Positions 1-9,703 are shown, counted from the stretch's first letter. The stretch: 64,000 nt of DNA from Aulostomus chinensis (GCA_037954235.1 JBBMOA010000001.1:35990074-36054073), one strand, 5' to 3'. The notes: a model not told the origin generated them from the letters alone. Made by a program: numbers and translations.

Positions 1-355
1 TGTGACCAAAAGAAGAAGTAGGTGGTCCAGAACACTGCTGCCCGTGTGTTGACTAGAACTGGTAGAAGAGACCATGTCTCTCCTGTACTGGCTTCTCTGC
101 ATGGCTCCCTGTCACATTCAGAATAGAATTCTAAATTCTCCTTCTACCATCAAAGTCCTCAACAGTCAGGCTCCTTCCTACCTGACAGAGCTCCTTGTCC
201 CCTATTATCCAGCTAGAACCCTTCGCTCCCAGGATGCAGGGTTACTGTTGGTTCCTAGAGTTCTAGAAGTAGAATGGAGCCAGAGCCTTCAGCTATCAGG
301 CTCCCCTCCTGTGGAACCGTCTCCCAGTTTCAGTGCTCACAGTGGTCCTCAGTGA
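1..355 (+). pseudogene. L2-like LINE reverse transcriptase, C-terminal fragment
   Basis: In pieces of more than one frame the translation reads like the end of a fish L2/CR1-type non-LTR retrotransposon ORF2: an 'NTAARV'-type block (frame broken), then 'LNSQAPSYLTELLVPY', 'YPARTLRSQDAGLL' and a C-terminal 'SYQAPLLWN'-like stretch in another frame. These blocks are well known from the region after the reverse transcriptase domain. Only the last part of the protein is present; the element runs out of the window on the left and is disrupted by frame changes. It is a dead fragment with no host function inferred. The clade (L2 against a close relative) is from memory of motifs, not a search. Confidence 0.7.
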
Positions 356-420
356 GCTCAGGGAGCTTGTGAGGATAACCAGACACATGAAAAACTACAG
401 GGAACATTGGCTGGAGCTCA

Positions 421-1020
421 GTGTCTCCTGATGTACATGGCAGGGCAGCTGCTGCTGATGTCATCAAAATGAGCCCTGGAATCACAAGGTTTGCTGTGAC
501 GAGAGGCAGTGACATCAAGACATGTTTGGAGCTGTTTATGGTTGATGGTTCTGTTCATGCCACTGTCACTAAAAAGAGTCAGCATTGCTGTGACAAACCT
601 CAAAGGAAAAAAAGTCCATGGTGACAAGTGGAAAGACATTGATGAGGGACACCTGGATGCTTCTGTTGGTGTTCTTCTTCTTCCTGGAGTGTTCAGATCC
701 TGCAGTGAGGCCACTGATCGTCTCTGGGACGCATCGACAGGCAGAAATATTTTCCGGGCCACAAGGCCACTTCAGAACTTTCAACGAACATCAAGAGTCC
801 TCAGATTTGACGACAGAGACACCGGAGCAAGAACTGACAAGCTTGCCCCCATTGGGGATGTCTGGGAAAGATGGGTGCAGCTCCTTGCACCAACATTCAT
901 CCCAGGGCCAGAGGTGAGAGTGGATGAACGTCTTGTCCCTTTCTGAGGAAAATGCCCCTTCCAGCAGTCCATGCCCAGTAACCAGGAAGGACGGCAGAGC
1001 AGAGTTTGTGTTCTGGCCTG
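421..1020 (+). pseudogene. piggyBac-type transposase fragment (first catalytic Asp region)
   Basis: Two frames joined by a frameshift near 550-600 give the order expected of piggyBac transposases: 'GITRFAVTRGSDIKTC', 'KWKDIDEGHLDA', a 'GVLLLPGVFRS' hydrophobic block, 'NIFRATRPLQNF', 'RVLRFDDRDT', 'TDKLAPIGDVWERWV' and 'PGPEVRVDERLVPF'. In the family the Asp of the '(I/V)DE' block is the first residue of the DDD catalytic triad. Directly after VPF the expected Arg codon is TGA, then 'PFQQSMPS' continues as in 'CPFRQYMPSKP' of relatives. The later catalytic residues are absent. This is a decayed DNA-transposon coding region. A second relic carrying the C-terminal zinc-finger part lies at 57.4-57.8 kb. 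Confidence 0.82.
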
Positions 1021-1139
1021 TTCTGCTTTTCATTTTGTGTTTATATTAAAGTTCTGTTGCTGAAAAAAAGACTTTTATGCCAAACCCAAAGGTTCATTTT
1101 ATCATTTTTTTAATTGAAATCGAGGGTTTACTGACTAAA

Positions 1140-1330
1140 AAAAGGTCCAGAGGCCCACAACAAAATATTCAAACCAATATTTCCATGGATAAGGAAGCCT
1201 AACAAGGAAACCAAGAGATGGAAACAACTTGGATGATAGAAAATTGTTTTTAGTGAATTTTACAGCTGATTGAAGATGTGGGTCAAAACTGACCGTTACC
1301 ATAGAGATGGGAACAGAAAACTCAAATGGA
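1140..1330 (+). repeat. piggyBac 3' non-coding tail, copy shared with 57.8-57.96 kb
   Basis: The stretch from 'ccatggataaggaagcct' to 'catagagatgggaaca' recurs with few changes at 57.82-57.955 kb. There it directly follows the piggyBac C-terminal coding remnant. It contains the near-palindrome 'gggtcaaaactgacc', of the kind seen at piggyBac ends. I infer it is the 3' untranslated or terminal region of the same transposon family. The exact inverted terminal repeat and TTAA target site were not identified here. Confidence 0.55.
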
Positions 1331-1339
1331 AGCTCAAAA

Positions 1340-1411
1340 GGGGACTTAGCTCCAATGGTAGAGTGCTAGCTTAGCATGTGGGAGGTAGAGGGATCCATGC
1401 CCTCATTCTCA
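1340..1411 (+). pseudogene. tRNA-Ala(AGC)-like pseudogene
   Basis: The sequence follows the vertebrate tRNA-Ala(AGC) body: GGGGACT acceptor start, 'TAGCTC', 'GGTAGAG', loop TTAGCAT with anticodon AGC, and 'GGATCCATGCCCTC' T arm. The anticodon stem (CTAGC/GTGGG) has a mismatch and wobble pairs, the D stem is altered, and the last acceptor base pair is lost (ATTCTCA rather than ATTCTCCA). A better preserved inverted relative lies at 62,318-62,390. The flank to about 1530 is duplicated with it. Probably not functional. Confidence 0.75.
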
Positions 1412-2053
1412 GAATACTTCAGCTTGTTCTGTTGATCAGAGGAGCTGCTGGGTGATGAATGCTGATGTTTGTCCACTGCTGTGATAAAGTGTCCCCTGTT
1501 ACTGAGATGAGGATGAACACCTGCTCAGGTCAAAGCTGCAATCAAACCAGGGACTCTGAACCTCCCACACAGTGAAGGAGTTTGTCCTGCAGGTTGATGG
1601 ACGCTTATTAAGTTCTATCTTTGATCAAATATAAGAAATGTAAAATAATTCAACATTGATTGCATTTCCCTCCTTTCTTTGGTGCCCTCAGACTTTCTGA
1701 GAACTGTAGGAGGAACTGCCCACTATTCTGTGTTTCTTCTGCTCAGTGGAGGAAGGAACGAAGGACCGGAGCTCTAAGATTTTCAGTTCCTACATCAGTG
1801 AACAGACTTTCTGTGCTGCAAGGAACCAAAGCTACTAAGGAGGATTACAGAGTTTGGGAGTCAGTGACTTAATAGAGTCTAACAAAGGGTTGAACCTGAA
1901 TGAGACAGTCACCCTTCAACGTGGGGCCATGGCGGAGTGAACCAAGAACACTACAATGGGGGTGAGAGTGGAGCCATGATGGATTCACAGTTCATCACCT
2001 CCACCATCATGTGGACCACCTGATCACCTCTCCTTCAACCTCTAAATAACTCA
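1412..2053. other. No gene seen; left part duplicated at 62.2 kb
   Basis: About 1412-1550 is the inverted counterpart of 62.19-62.32 kb (shared text around 'ctgctgggtgatgaatgctg'). The rest is non-coding, with only short frames lacking recognisable motifs. Confidence 0.5.
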
Positions 2054-2125
2054 TTCCCTGACCGGGAATCGAACCCGGGCTGCGGCGGTGAAAGCGCCGA
2101 ATCCTAGCCACTAGACCACCAGGGA
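2054..2125 (-). tRNA. tRNA-Glu(UUC)
   Basis: The minus strand gives a complete 72-nt cloverleaf: acceptor TCCCTGG pairing with TCAGGGA, discriminator A, D arm GGTCTAGTGGCTAGGATT, anticodon stem CGGCG/CGCCG around loop CTTTCAC (anticodon TTC), and T arm CCCGGGTTCGATTCCCGG. This is very close to the common vertebrate tRNA-Glu body. A-box and B-box internal promoters are intact, and no intron is present. It should decode GAA and is judged functional. The body resembles the usual Glu(CUC) gene, with C34 replaced by T. Confidence 0.95.
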
Positions 2126-3599
2126 CCACACTGAGCTCTCCAACAACAGAGACTATAGACAATGACTCAAGAACACAGGACTCTGTTGTCTCAGCTTGAG
2201 ATGCAGAGGGTCCACCAAGACCACCAGACACCTCAGCCTCCTAAAGACAGTCCACCCCAAGGATCCTGTCCCCCTCTGCTCCAACTCAGCCCTCCATTCA
2301 TAACTGACTTTGTCTCAGTCTCTTCCCAATGCCAGTCACTGAAACACTGACAATGTGATGGGGGCTTCCTGTCTTTATTACATTTTCTTCAAAGGATCCC
2401 GTGTGTCTTCTTTCTCTCTGTCTGTACTGGAGTGTGGTACCAGGCCCAGCTTGAACGGGTGACTGTGTCTGAGTGGGTCGAGGCTGGGCTGCAGGTATTG
2501 GGAGGTTTGAACCCATCTGTGAGGCTCCAGGTGGAGCGATCACCTGTGAGGGTCCAGGGACAGCAGGAAGCTGCACAGATGGTAAAGACATGGAGGGGAG
2601 ACAGGTGGTGCTGGAGCAGTGACAGGAAGTGTCTGGCATTTTGGTTCATCCTGTGAGATGACGTGAGGTTGTGGTTTTGCCTCCAGCCTCACCTCCTCAT
2701 CAGTGTTCAAAAGGTTCAAAGGTGAAAAAATGGGATTCAACCAAACAGCTGGAATGAAGAGTTGGTAACACTTGCAGAGCTGCAGGGAGCTGGACAGGTC
2801 TCACCGTGGGGGGATTTGTCCCACAGATCCTGCTGAAGTGGCTCCTCCTCCTGAGACCTGCAATGCTGGCTGGACCTTTGGAAAAAGAACACAACAAATC
2901 TTCATAAACATTTACTTCAGCAGGAACACACAAGAAGGTGGGACTGGTCCCTTTTTCATGTTCACTATTTTGTCGTCTTGGTTCATGTTTTGGTTGTCAA
3001 AGTTAATTCTGAATATTTGTGGAAAGTTCGCCTGCCTTTACTTGTACCAATACTTTCTTTTGTAACAAATTAAAAAGCTCAAGCTAAACTTCAGTCAGGA
3101 CAACCATTCTTTCTCATTCTTCGACCTCTGTTTTATGTCCATGACCATCCTGTCTGTCACCTTTGGTGATGGAGACATCAGTTGATGACATCAGCAACGG
3201 TCCTCAACCTAACTGCCTCTGCCAGAAGTGAGCTGTCATCTGTCTCAGGGGACACAGTCGGGTGGACCGGGGCGGATGAGGGCCTGCTGCTTCCTTGAAA
3301 TATTTCTAAATATTTCAGTTGCAACTGTATAGTGATGGTGGCTCAGTTTAGAGCTGTCAATCAATGTTAATAACTGATCTTAGCATCTGGAGATTATTTT
3401 AGGAACACAAATACTTTTACTTCATTCTGAAGATGAGCAGACGTTCAATATAATTCTCATTTCCTGGTCAAAGACTCCTGCTAGTCAGAGAGGATCTGGC
3501 CTGGATTGGAAAGCTTCTGAGAGGAAAACCTTCACTCTGGACTGGACTGAGAACGGAGCAGCCTCAGCTTCCTGGAGCCTGACTTGCCTCTGTGGTCTA
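2126..3599. other. No gene recognised
   Basis: Only short frames of fewer than about 115 codons without recognisable domains on either strand. No tandem repeats or transposon motifs were seen. Confidence 0.5.
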
Positions 3600-3890
3600 A
3601 GGTTGTGTGGGCTGACATCACAGTGAAACTACTGAGATCACAGAGCCTTTGAGATCACAGGCTGACTTCCTTTTTATCCCTAAAATGAAGAATAAAAATG
3701 TTGTGTCTGTGTTTGTGTTGCTGCATCAGTTAAACAGTGACTCTGACAGAGGGGGTGTAGCTCAGTGGTAGAGCGCATGCTTTGCATGTATGAGGCCCCG
3801 GGTTCAATCCCTGGCATCTCCAGCTGGTCCTTTGGAGCCTTCATCTTATCAGCTAAATTGATCCTTAAATGTGACAACAGTTGATAACAA
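3600..3890 (+). repeat. Copy A of a duplicated segment carrying tRNA-Ala
   Basis: From 'gggctgacatcacagtgaa' through the tRNA and on to 'ccttaaatgtgacaacagt', this segment is repeated in the same orientation at 6,365-6,418 plus 7,648-7,850. The second copy is split by a Penelope-like element. Weaker similarity further out (4,290-4,375 with 9,436-9,505) suggests the original duplication was longer. Confidence 0.85.
3751..3822 (+). tRNA. tRNA-Ala(UGC)
   Basis: A complete 72-nt tRNA: acceptor GGGGGTG with CATCTCC, discriminator A; D arm GCTCAGTGGTAGAGC; anticodon stem CATGC/GTATG with loop TTTGCAT (U33, anticodon TGC); T arm CCGGGTTCAATCCCTGG. It matches the vertebrate tRNA-Ala(UGC) consensus almost base for base. 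The G-U pair at the third acceptor position (G3:U70), the alanine identity element, is present. Internal A and B boxes are intact. It appears functional and decodes GCA. Confidence 0.96.
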
Positions 3891-3899
3891 ACTACCAGA

Positions 3900-5126
3900 A
3901 GAGAAACCAGTCTGTTGCATATCAAAGTATTTGTAGCTGGGTCAGTGTGACTGTGAGCCTTCATAGCCAGCATGAAGGAGCTGGTTTTATCTTTGCTGGG
4001 GAAATCCCACACACAGCTGCTCTCAGTTCCAAATGTGTGTGTCCTCACTCCTCCGTCCTCCTGCTGCCCTCAGAATACAGACACAATTCAACCTGGCAAG
4101 TTTGGAGCATAGAAGTGCTCCTGAAGAGATGTGTGTCAGCCCACAGCTGGCTGTTCTTACCTGGAACCTCAAGATGAAACTGCTTCCACAGATTGGAAAT
4201 GAATCTGATGTTGACTTTTGGACAAATCACCTGTTCATCAGTTCATCATCACTTCCATCCATTTTCTACTGTTTATCCTGTTACAGAAAGGAGTCTATCT
4301 GCTGTGTGACTGAGGCAGTTACTGTGAGCTGCTGCATGTCTCAGTGTGTGTGTGTGTGGGGGGGCTGTGTGTGACTGGTCGGCTGCCAAGGATTATTGAT
4401 GAGATCAATCATGATCAGCTCAGAGATCACGGCACAGAAGAAGGAGACTTTTTTGATTTTTGGGGGTTCAGTTTCTAAGTCAGACACATCATCACAATTT
4501 GAAGTTTTCCTCCAGTAAAAAACAAAACAACACAAAACCAAACAAAAACATGATTTGACTTTTGATGTCTACATTTTTTGGAAATTGTGAGTCCAACAAG
4601 CAGGAGGCCGTTTGAGCTTGGAAACTGTGAAGCATCACCAGTAACTGCTGGTTAATTTACAGGTGTTTCCTCAAAAAGTTTAAAAATGAACTCAATGCTG
4701 AATCCCTCGTCGTCATCACTGAGCTGCAGAATTGGTCCATGCAGGAGGCTGAGCAGGTCTTCCTCTCTGGTCCAGTGTCTCAGCACAGGTCAGAGTAGAG
4801 AATTAAAACATGAACACAAATCTTTATCAGCTGTTTACTGATATCAGTGACTACCTTCAAGTAAGAGTGTTAGTGAATGGACCCTTTTTAAAGTTTATGT
4901 TATAATGTTTGAAAAATGATGCTCACAAAAACACAATAAAAGTGTTTGTGGTAAAATGAGTCAGTTGATTTTATTGCCATTTTAAGAGTTCAAGCGTATT
5001 TTGATGACATTGTTTGATTTCATGACTCACAGTTACTTTAGCAGGACCATCGTGACATGAAATCTTCCTCATCATCCCATATCGACCCTCAACCCCTCAC
5101 ACAGAACCAGGAGCCCTCAACTGAAG
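3900..5126. other. No gene recognised; short G-rich run
   Basis: Non-coding. A (GT)n-plus-G8 run lies near 4344-4366. The stretch 4290-4375 is related to 9436-9505, extending the tRNA-Ala duplication. No other structure was identified. Confidence 0.45.
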
Positions 5127-5600
5127 GAACCTTTAAAACTATAAATTAGAAAGTATTTTGGTGGAACGAACCTTTAAAACTATAAATTAGAAAGTATTTT
5201 GGTGGAATGAACCTTTAAAACTATAAATTAGAAAGTATTTTGGTGGAATGAACCTTTAAAACTATAAATTAGAAAGTATTTTGGTGGAATGAACCTTTAA
5301 AACTATAAATTATAAAGTATTTTGGTGGAATGAACCTTTAAAACTATAAATTAGAAAGTATTTTGGTGGAACGAACCTTTAAAACTATAAATTAGAAAGT
5401 ATTTTGGTGGAACGAACCTTTAAAACTATAAATTAGAAAGTATTTTGGTGGAATGAACCTTTAAAACTATAAATTAGAAAGTATTTTGGAGGAATTGGAA
5501 TAAACCTTTTATACAGTAGTTAGAAATTAAAGGACAGGAAGTAGTATTTTGGTGGAATAAACCTTTAATACTACAGTTAGAAAGTAGTATTTTGCTATAA
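5127..5600 (+). repeat. 41-bp minisatellite, 9 copies plus degenerate tail
   Basis: Units start 'gaacctttaaaactataa' and end 'gtattttggtggaat'. Nine starts are spaced exactly 41 bp apart from 5127 to 5455, nearly identical apart from t/c at the last base. Two diverged units follow, to about 5600. The homogeneity indicates recent slippage or unequal exchange. It is AT-rich and non-coding. Confidence 0.95.
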
Positions 5601-5986
5601 TCTAATTCGATAGGTGGCGCTGTCACCAAAAACCAAAAGTCCAACAAATGCATTTTATCATCCAATTCAGTAGGTGGTGGACCCAGCAGGAGCCACTGAA
5701 CACAACTCTGACATCATCAGGCTTCTTCCCAGCAGCTTGGTGCTCCAGAAGGAAGAATCCAGACCATCGCTACATCATCAGAGTGAACACCAGCTGATGT
5801 TGACCAGTTTAACAAGCCTTTGACTGCTAAATGACATCCAAGCTCAGATTCTCTTGTCCTGGTAGAACAAGTCAGTGTTGAAGAAGATAAGAGCACCAGT
5901 CTCTTTCATCCAATGCTGGAACAGCGTTAGACTGAAGGTTAAAGGCAAGTTTTGAACTGAAGAAGCTTCTTGGACCTCTAAACTTC

Positions 5987-6136
5987 TTAACTCTCTTTCT
6001 CCAAGAACTGCGCCTGGACGACGGCCGTTTCCAGCGATACTTCAGGCTGACGAGGTTCCTGTTCGATGACCTGTTTGTGAGGATCGGTGCCAGGATATCA
6101 AGGTCCAACACCAACTCCAGGCTCCAGGACCGTTGA
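5987..6136 (+). pseudogene. PIF/Harbinger transposase N-terminal fragment
   Basis: One frame reads 'LQELRLDDGRFQRYF' followed by 'RLTRFLFDDLFVRIG', then 'ARISRSNTNSRL' and a stop. This matches the conserved start of HARBI1-like transposases in fish ('RLDDGRFQRYFR...FDDLL.RIGPRI'). Frames before and after are broken, and no DDE catalytic residues remain. The CpG-containing flank to about 6355 may belong to the same element, but its ends were not defined. Confidence 0.75.
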
Positions 6137-6364
6137 CATGACTTCCCTGACGCCAGGGGAATCTCAACGCTGACAGGCTCTCTGGACTCCTTGTCATGAG
6201 AATTTGTCACAAAAGTTGAATACTTTCAAATGCATGAATACGCGTCACTCACGTTGCCGGCGAGTACACACACCAGTTCAGCTCTCTACATGGACTTTAC
6301 ATGTGAACTTGTTGCACGAAAATTTGTGTCACGATTGATGTGAACACGCCTTCAGACTGTGAGG

Positions 6365-6418
6365 GCTGACATCACAGTGAAATGACAGAGATCACAGAGC
6401 CTTTGAGATCACAGGCTC
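6365..6418 (+). repeat. Copy B of the tRNA-Ala segment, left piece
   Basis: 'gagggctgacatcacagtga' onward matches 3608-3663 upstream of tRNA-Ala(UGC). The match stops where the Penelope-like element begins at 6421 and resumes at 7648. Confidence 0.85.
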
Positions 6419-6420
6419 AG

Positions 6421-6494
6421 TTACGTCCAGTTGACCAGATTTTACTTCGCTTCGATCTACGATGACCTGGATGAATGAGAACCTACACAGACAT
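6421..6494 (+). repeat. Penelope pseudo-LTR, 5' copy
   Basis: Begins 'ttacgtccagttgaccag' and ends 'cctacacagacat'. Identical to 7574-7647 except one base (g/t at the tenth position). The ATG of the element ORF lies inside it. Confidence 0.9.
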
Positions 6495-7349
6495 CTTGCC
6501 GAACACTATGGGAAGGACATCCTTAGTGTGGTGCGGGAATGCGAAAGGACTGCAAGGAAAATCGCAGACTACAGGAACCATCTACGTTCCAACCTCCGAT
6601 GCCGCCAACACAACCTCATTCCCACTAGCCTACTACTAGGATCCACCGTGAGGGGCCACAGGGCCAGCAAGATTTTGGAACGGGCACAAAATCAGCTTCT
6701 CAACGAGAGAGTGAGACAGGTCCATTTCACCATCGAGGGACTAAAGACCAAGCTAGATCACCTTAATCAAGAGTTATCGCCATTTTTGCCACCCGCCATC
6801 TTGGACAAGGTCACCTCCTTCGTTGGGACAGCCCAACTATCTCAACATCAGAAGAGCAAGGAGAGGCAGAAAAGGACATTCGCTCGCCTCCAGTCTCGCC
6901 TCGACCGGGAACGAGAAGCAGAAGGCCCAACCCCAGCGGACTCACAGGACAGGTGGATAAGGAACTTATCCAACAGGGAGCTCACCAGTCCTGAGAAACG
7001 CGTCCTTGCCAAAGGAATGAACTTTGCTGTCACCCCGAAACATCTCCCGACGGTGGACCTCATCACTGCCACAGAATCCGCCATCAAGAAGAACAACCTC
7101 TCCACCACAAAAGCAGATGAACTACGACTCAAGGTCACAGCGGCCCTCTCCGAAGCGAAGGTCCCCTCTGCCAACCTCTCGGTCCAGGAAAGGAAGGCCT
7201 TGAATGCACTGAGCAAAGATGAGAACATCACCATCCTTCCGGCTGACAAAGGAAGATGCATGGTGGTCCTTGACACAACTGACTACCAGGACAAGATCAG
7301 TTCTCTTCTCAGTGACATTCACACATATGAGACCTTAAAACGCGACTGA
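6462..7349 (+). CDS. Penelope-like element ORF, N-terminal 295 residues only
   Basis: An open frame of 295 codons from ATG 6462. The first ~150 residues are basic and helical. Residues ~165-200 carry 'NLSNRELTSPEKRVLAKG' and 'MNFAVTPKHLPTVDLI'. Residues ~255-290 carry 'ITILPADKGRCMVVLD', 'DYQDKISSLLSD' and 'TYETLKRD'. The ILPADKG...VVLD...Y block is the hallmark immediately before and at the start of the Penelope reverse transcriptase fingers. The frame then ends at TGA, where the catalytic palm (YADD-like) should follow. The family's full protein is roughly 700-900 residues and ends in GIY-YIG. The truncated product cannot be a working polymerase. The start codon lies in the pseudo-LTR and is shared by the 3' repeat. 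Confidence 0.85.
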   Translation: MTWMNENLHRHLAEHYGKDILSVVRECERTARKIADYRNHLRSNLRCRQHNLIPTSLLLGSTVRGHRASKILERAQNQLLNERVRQVHFTIEGLKTKLDHLNQELSPFLPPAILDKVTSFVGTAQLSQHQKSKERQKRTFARLQSRLDREREAEGPTPADSQDRWIRNLSNRELTSPEKRVLAKGMNFAVTPKHLPTVDLITATESAIKKNNLSTTKADELRLKVTAALSEAKVPSANLSVQERKALNALSKDENITILPADKGRCMVVLDTTDYQDKISSLLSDIHTYETLKRD

Positions 7350-7528
7350 GTTGCTGCTGCCAGCACAGTCCATTAGCATCTGAGTGGTCGGTGAAACTCC
7401 CTGACACCGCACAACGACTGTCGTTTGGGGAGGCCAGGTGAGTCTCGGGAGGGTCGTTTCCACCACAATAGCACTGACCACTCCCACATAGGTTTATAAG
7501 CTGGAGTTTCCACACTCTTCACTAGAAC

Positions 7529-7567
7529 TGAAGAAGCCTCTCGGATGAGAGGTGAAACGTCTTCAAG
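7529..7567 (+). other. Conserved hairpin near the Penelope 3' repeat
   Basis: 'gaagaagcctctcggatgag' followed by 'aggtgaaacgtcttcaag' can form an inner CCTCTC/GAGAGG stem with a GGAT loop, and an outer GAAG/CTTC pairing. This sequence type is common just upstream of pseudo-LTRs of fish Penelope elements. Its function is not known from this sequence. Confidence 0.6.
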
Positions 7568-7573
7568 ATAAAC

Positions 7574-7647
7574 TTACGTCCATTTGACCAGATTTTACTT
7601 CGCTTCGATCTACGATGACCTGGATGAATGAGAACCTACACAGACAT
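7574..7647 (+). repeat. Penelope pseudo-LTR, 3' copy
   Basis: Second copy of the 74-bp terminal direct repeat. The sequence directly after it ('ccctaaaatgaag') rejoins the tRNA-Ala duplication. Confidence 0.9.
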
Positions 7648-7720
7648 CCCTAAAATGAAGAAAATAAATGTTGTGTCTGTGTTTGTGTTCCTGCATCAGT
7701 TAAACAGTGACTCTACCAGA

Positions 7721-7792
7721 GGGGGTGTAGCTCAGTGGTAGAGCGCATGCTGAGCATGTATGAGGCCCTGGGTTCAATCCCTGGCATCTCCA
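7721..7792 (+). tRNA. tRNA-Ala-like gene, anticodon changed to AGC with G33
   Basis: A 72-nt duplicate of the 3751-3822 gene. Acceptor, D arm, variable loop and anticodon stem (CATGC/GTATG) are unchanged. The loop is TGAGCAT instead of TTTGCAT, so the anticodon has become AGC (still alanine), and the almost invariant U33 is G. In the T stem one C-G pair has become a U-G wobble. The internal promoters remain intact, so Pol III transcription is possible. Loss of the U-turn base makes normal decoding doubtful. It may be an aberrant tRNA or a young pseudogene. Confidence 0.85.
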
Positions 7793-7859
7793 GCTGGTCC
7801 TGTGTAGCCTTCATCTTATCAGCTCAAGTGATCCTTAAATGTGACAACAGTCGATTCAC

Positions 7860-8924
7860 TATCAGAAGACATCTTCTCCATGTTCAAGTTGGGCTAACTT
7901 TCCACAAATATTCAAAATTACTTTTGAAAATGAAAACATAGATCAAACCTGCCCTGTCAATCACCCACAATGGGCGGGTCATCCCACTCCCTATCAGGTT
8001 CCCCACTCCGTGACCCAGGAGGCTCCCTCTCCCTATCAGGACTAGAAATCCATTGGGGTCTCCCTGCTCAGGTAGGAGTCCTGCCCACAACGTTAAGCTG
8101 TTGATGTTCTAGAGGAGACAACATCTGATCTTTGTTAGATCCACCAGTCAAAGGTTTTCTTTAAAGGCTGTAGCAGCTGAGAATGAGGGAGAGAGAGAAT
8201 TAATAACCATCTTAGTGAGGACATTTTGAGGTTTTTGTAGCACTGCAAAAATCATCTCCCCTCCAAAAACCCTCTTCTCCAACTCTGTACTCAAGTTGTC
8301 TCCTCATCAGGCACCACAGGATCCAGGACGTTCAGTCAAAAAAATCATTAGTGATTTTAAAAATGTCCATCAAACACAAAATAAGACTTCAAACAGGTTT
8401 ACAACTTTATTTGATGTTGACACATTTTGTCCATTTTGCCTCCACACTGTCCTTCATCACAGCATTTAACATCAGGACTGCTCCCAGATACGCTCCATGA
8501 CCTCATCCCTGCACCAGAGTACCGCCCAAGTTCATCAAGGATGGCCAACATGAGAGGGTCTAGATTCGCCTCCATCTTTGGAGGTTGTTGGATTTCCTCC
8601 TGAGGACCGTCAGGCTGTTTCCTTACTTTGCTGTGACCCAACAGCAGACAGCAACAAGGACTGTGGTGCACTTGGTAAAATCACCATCTGGAGTCTGGAC
8701 CAAGATGCTGATGTGATCCTTTGATGAGTTTAGAATCAGTCAGAGATCAAAGACTGGAGCAGGAATTCAATGCACAGAACCCAGAGATCAAAGACAGAAT
8801 TCAGACATCAAACACAGAATTCAACGATCAATCAATTTGAGGAACCAGCATCTCATGTGAAGATGCTTCTGAACTCATGAAGTGAAATCCTAACAAATAG
8901 AGATGAATGAGTCCAACTGGGACT
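7860..8924. other. No gene recognised
   Basis: Non-coding on inspection. Near 8710-8830 there are short spaced repeats of 'agagatcaaagac...gaattca' type. No transposon domain or tRNA was found. Confidence 0.45.
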
Positions 8925-9040
8925 GGCGACCTGTCCAGGGTGTACCCCGCCTCTTGCCCGTAGATGCTGGGATAGGCTCCAGCCCCCCCGCGACCCTTAA
9001 TAGTAAGGAATAAGCGGAAGATGATGATGGATGGAGTCCA
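8925..9040 (+). mobile_element. LINE 3' tail ending in a GATG-type microsatellite
   Basis: 'ctggcgacctgtccagggtg', 'taccccgcctcttgccc' and 'gggataggctccagcccccc' followed by 'gatgatgatggatgga' is the widespread 3' tail of fish non-LTR retrotransposons and their SINEs. Only the tail is present. Related fragments lie at 50.64-50.75, 54.67-54.76 and 63.06-63.16 kb. Family assignment (L2- or Rex3/RTE-like) is uncertain. Confidence 0.7.
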
Positions 9041-9703
9041 ACTGGACCTGAACAGGAGAGAAATAAAGGAGTTGTTATGTAATTGTTATTGATTTCCAGG
9101 CCAGGTGAGGGTTGGATTTTGTTCGTCCATGTTGAAGTGAACTGACAGTGGGACTGAGGACCTGGGCTGAAGTCCAGCTCACTGCTGGTTTAATAAACCA
9201 CCTGATTGTTTTTCCTATCAGCTCTGATCTGATGGAAGAAACAAAAAGCCAAACTTCATTCGTCCGTGTCCAAACACCAAGTCTGTTGATGTGCAGCACT
9301 CCAGTTATTTGTTTCTTTCCAGACAGAAGCAGGTTGGTGGAGGAATAAAACCTCAACAGTGAACAAACAGCAATGAGAGAAGTGAACCCTGCACTCAGAG
9401 AAGTTGTGTCTGCACTCGCCAACCAGGAAACGCGTCTATCTTCTGTGTGACTGAGGCAGCTGCTCAGAGCTGCGTTTCTCAGCTGTGTGGGGGCGGGACT
9501 CTGTGTGCCCCGGCTCAACCACGAGACCTCTGTGTACACTGTCAAGAAAAAAAACTATAAAAAAACGGTAAAAAGTCTGGCAGCAGAGTTTCCAGACGAA
9601 TACCGTCAAATTACAGTGATGAACTGTTCCACAAAATTACATGGAATAAACTGTAAAAATACACAGCAGCTTTCACAGTCCCAACTCATTAAATTACAGT
9701 ACA
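9041..9703. other. No gene recognised; tRNA-Ala duplication remnant
   Basis: 9436-9505 resembles 4290-4375, consistent with the outer part of the tRNA-Ala duplication. Otherwise no recognisable coding sequence; AT-rich near 9545-9570. Confidence 0.45.

Larger units (their letters stand above)
6421..7647 (+). mobile_element. Penelope-like retroelement, internally deleted, with terminal direct repeats
   Basis: The element is bounded by 74-bp direct repeats (6421-6494 and 7574-7647) that differ at one base, so insertion or repeat homogenisation is recent. Penelope-like elements characteristically carry such pseudo-LTRs. The interior has an ORF matching the N-terminal third of the Penelope protein, then a jump into a GC-rich 3' region. 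The core reverse transcriptase motifs and the GIY-YIG endonuclease are missing, so this is a non-autonomous deletion derivative. The flanks join two parts of a duplicated tRNA-Ala segment that is uninterrupted at 3.6 kb. The insertion is therefore younger than that duplication. About 15 bp of target sequence are replaced at the junction. Confidence 0.85.

Noticed and set aside
5474..5665. Minus-strand 63-codon frame in the 41-bp minisatellite tail
   Set aside because: Repeat-derived, with no motif.
7529..7567. Hammerhead ribozyme in the Penelope end
   Set aside because: Penelope elements can carry hammerheads, but here the core would need CTGATGA and the sequence is CGGATGA; no stem II can form between it and GAAA. 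Only a simple hairpin is supported.
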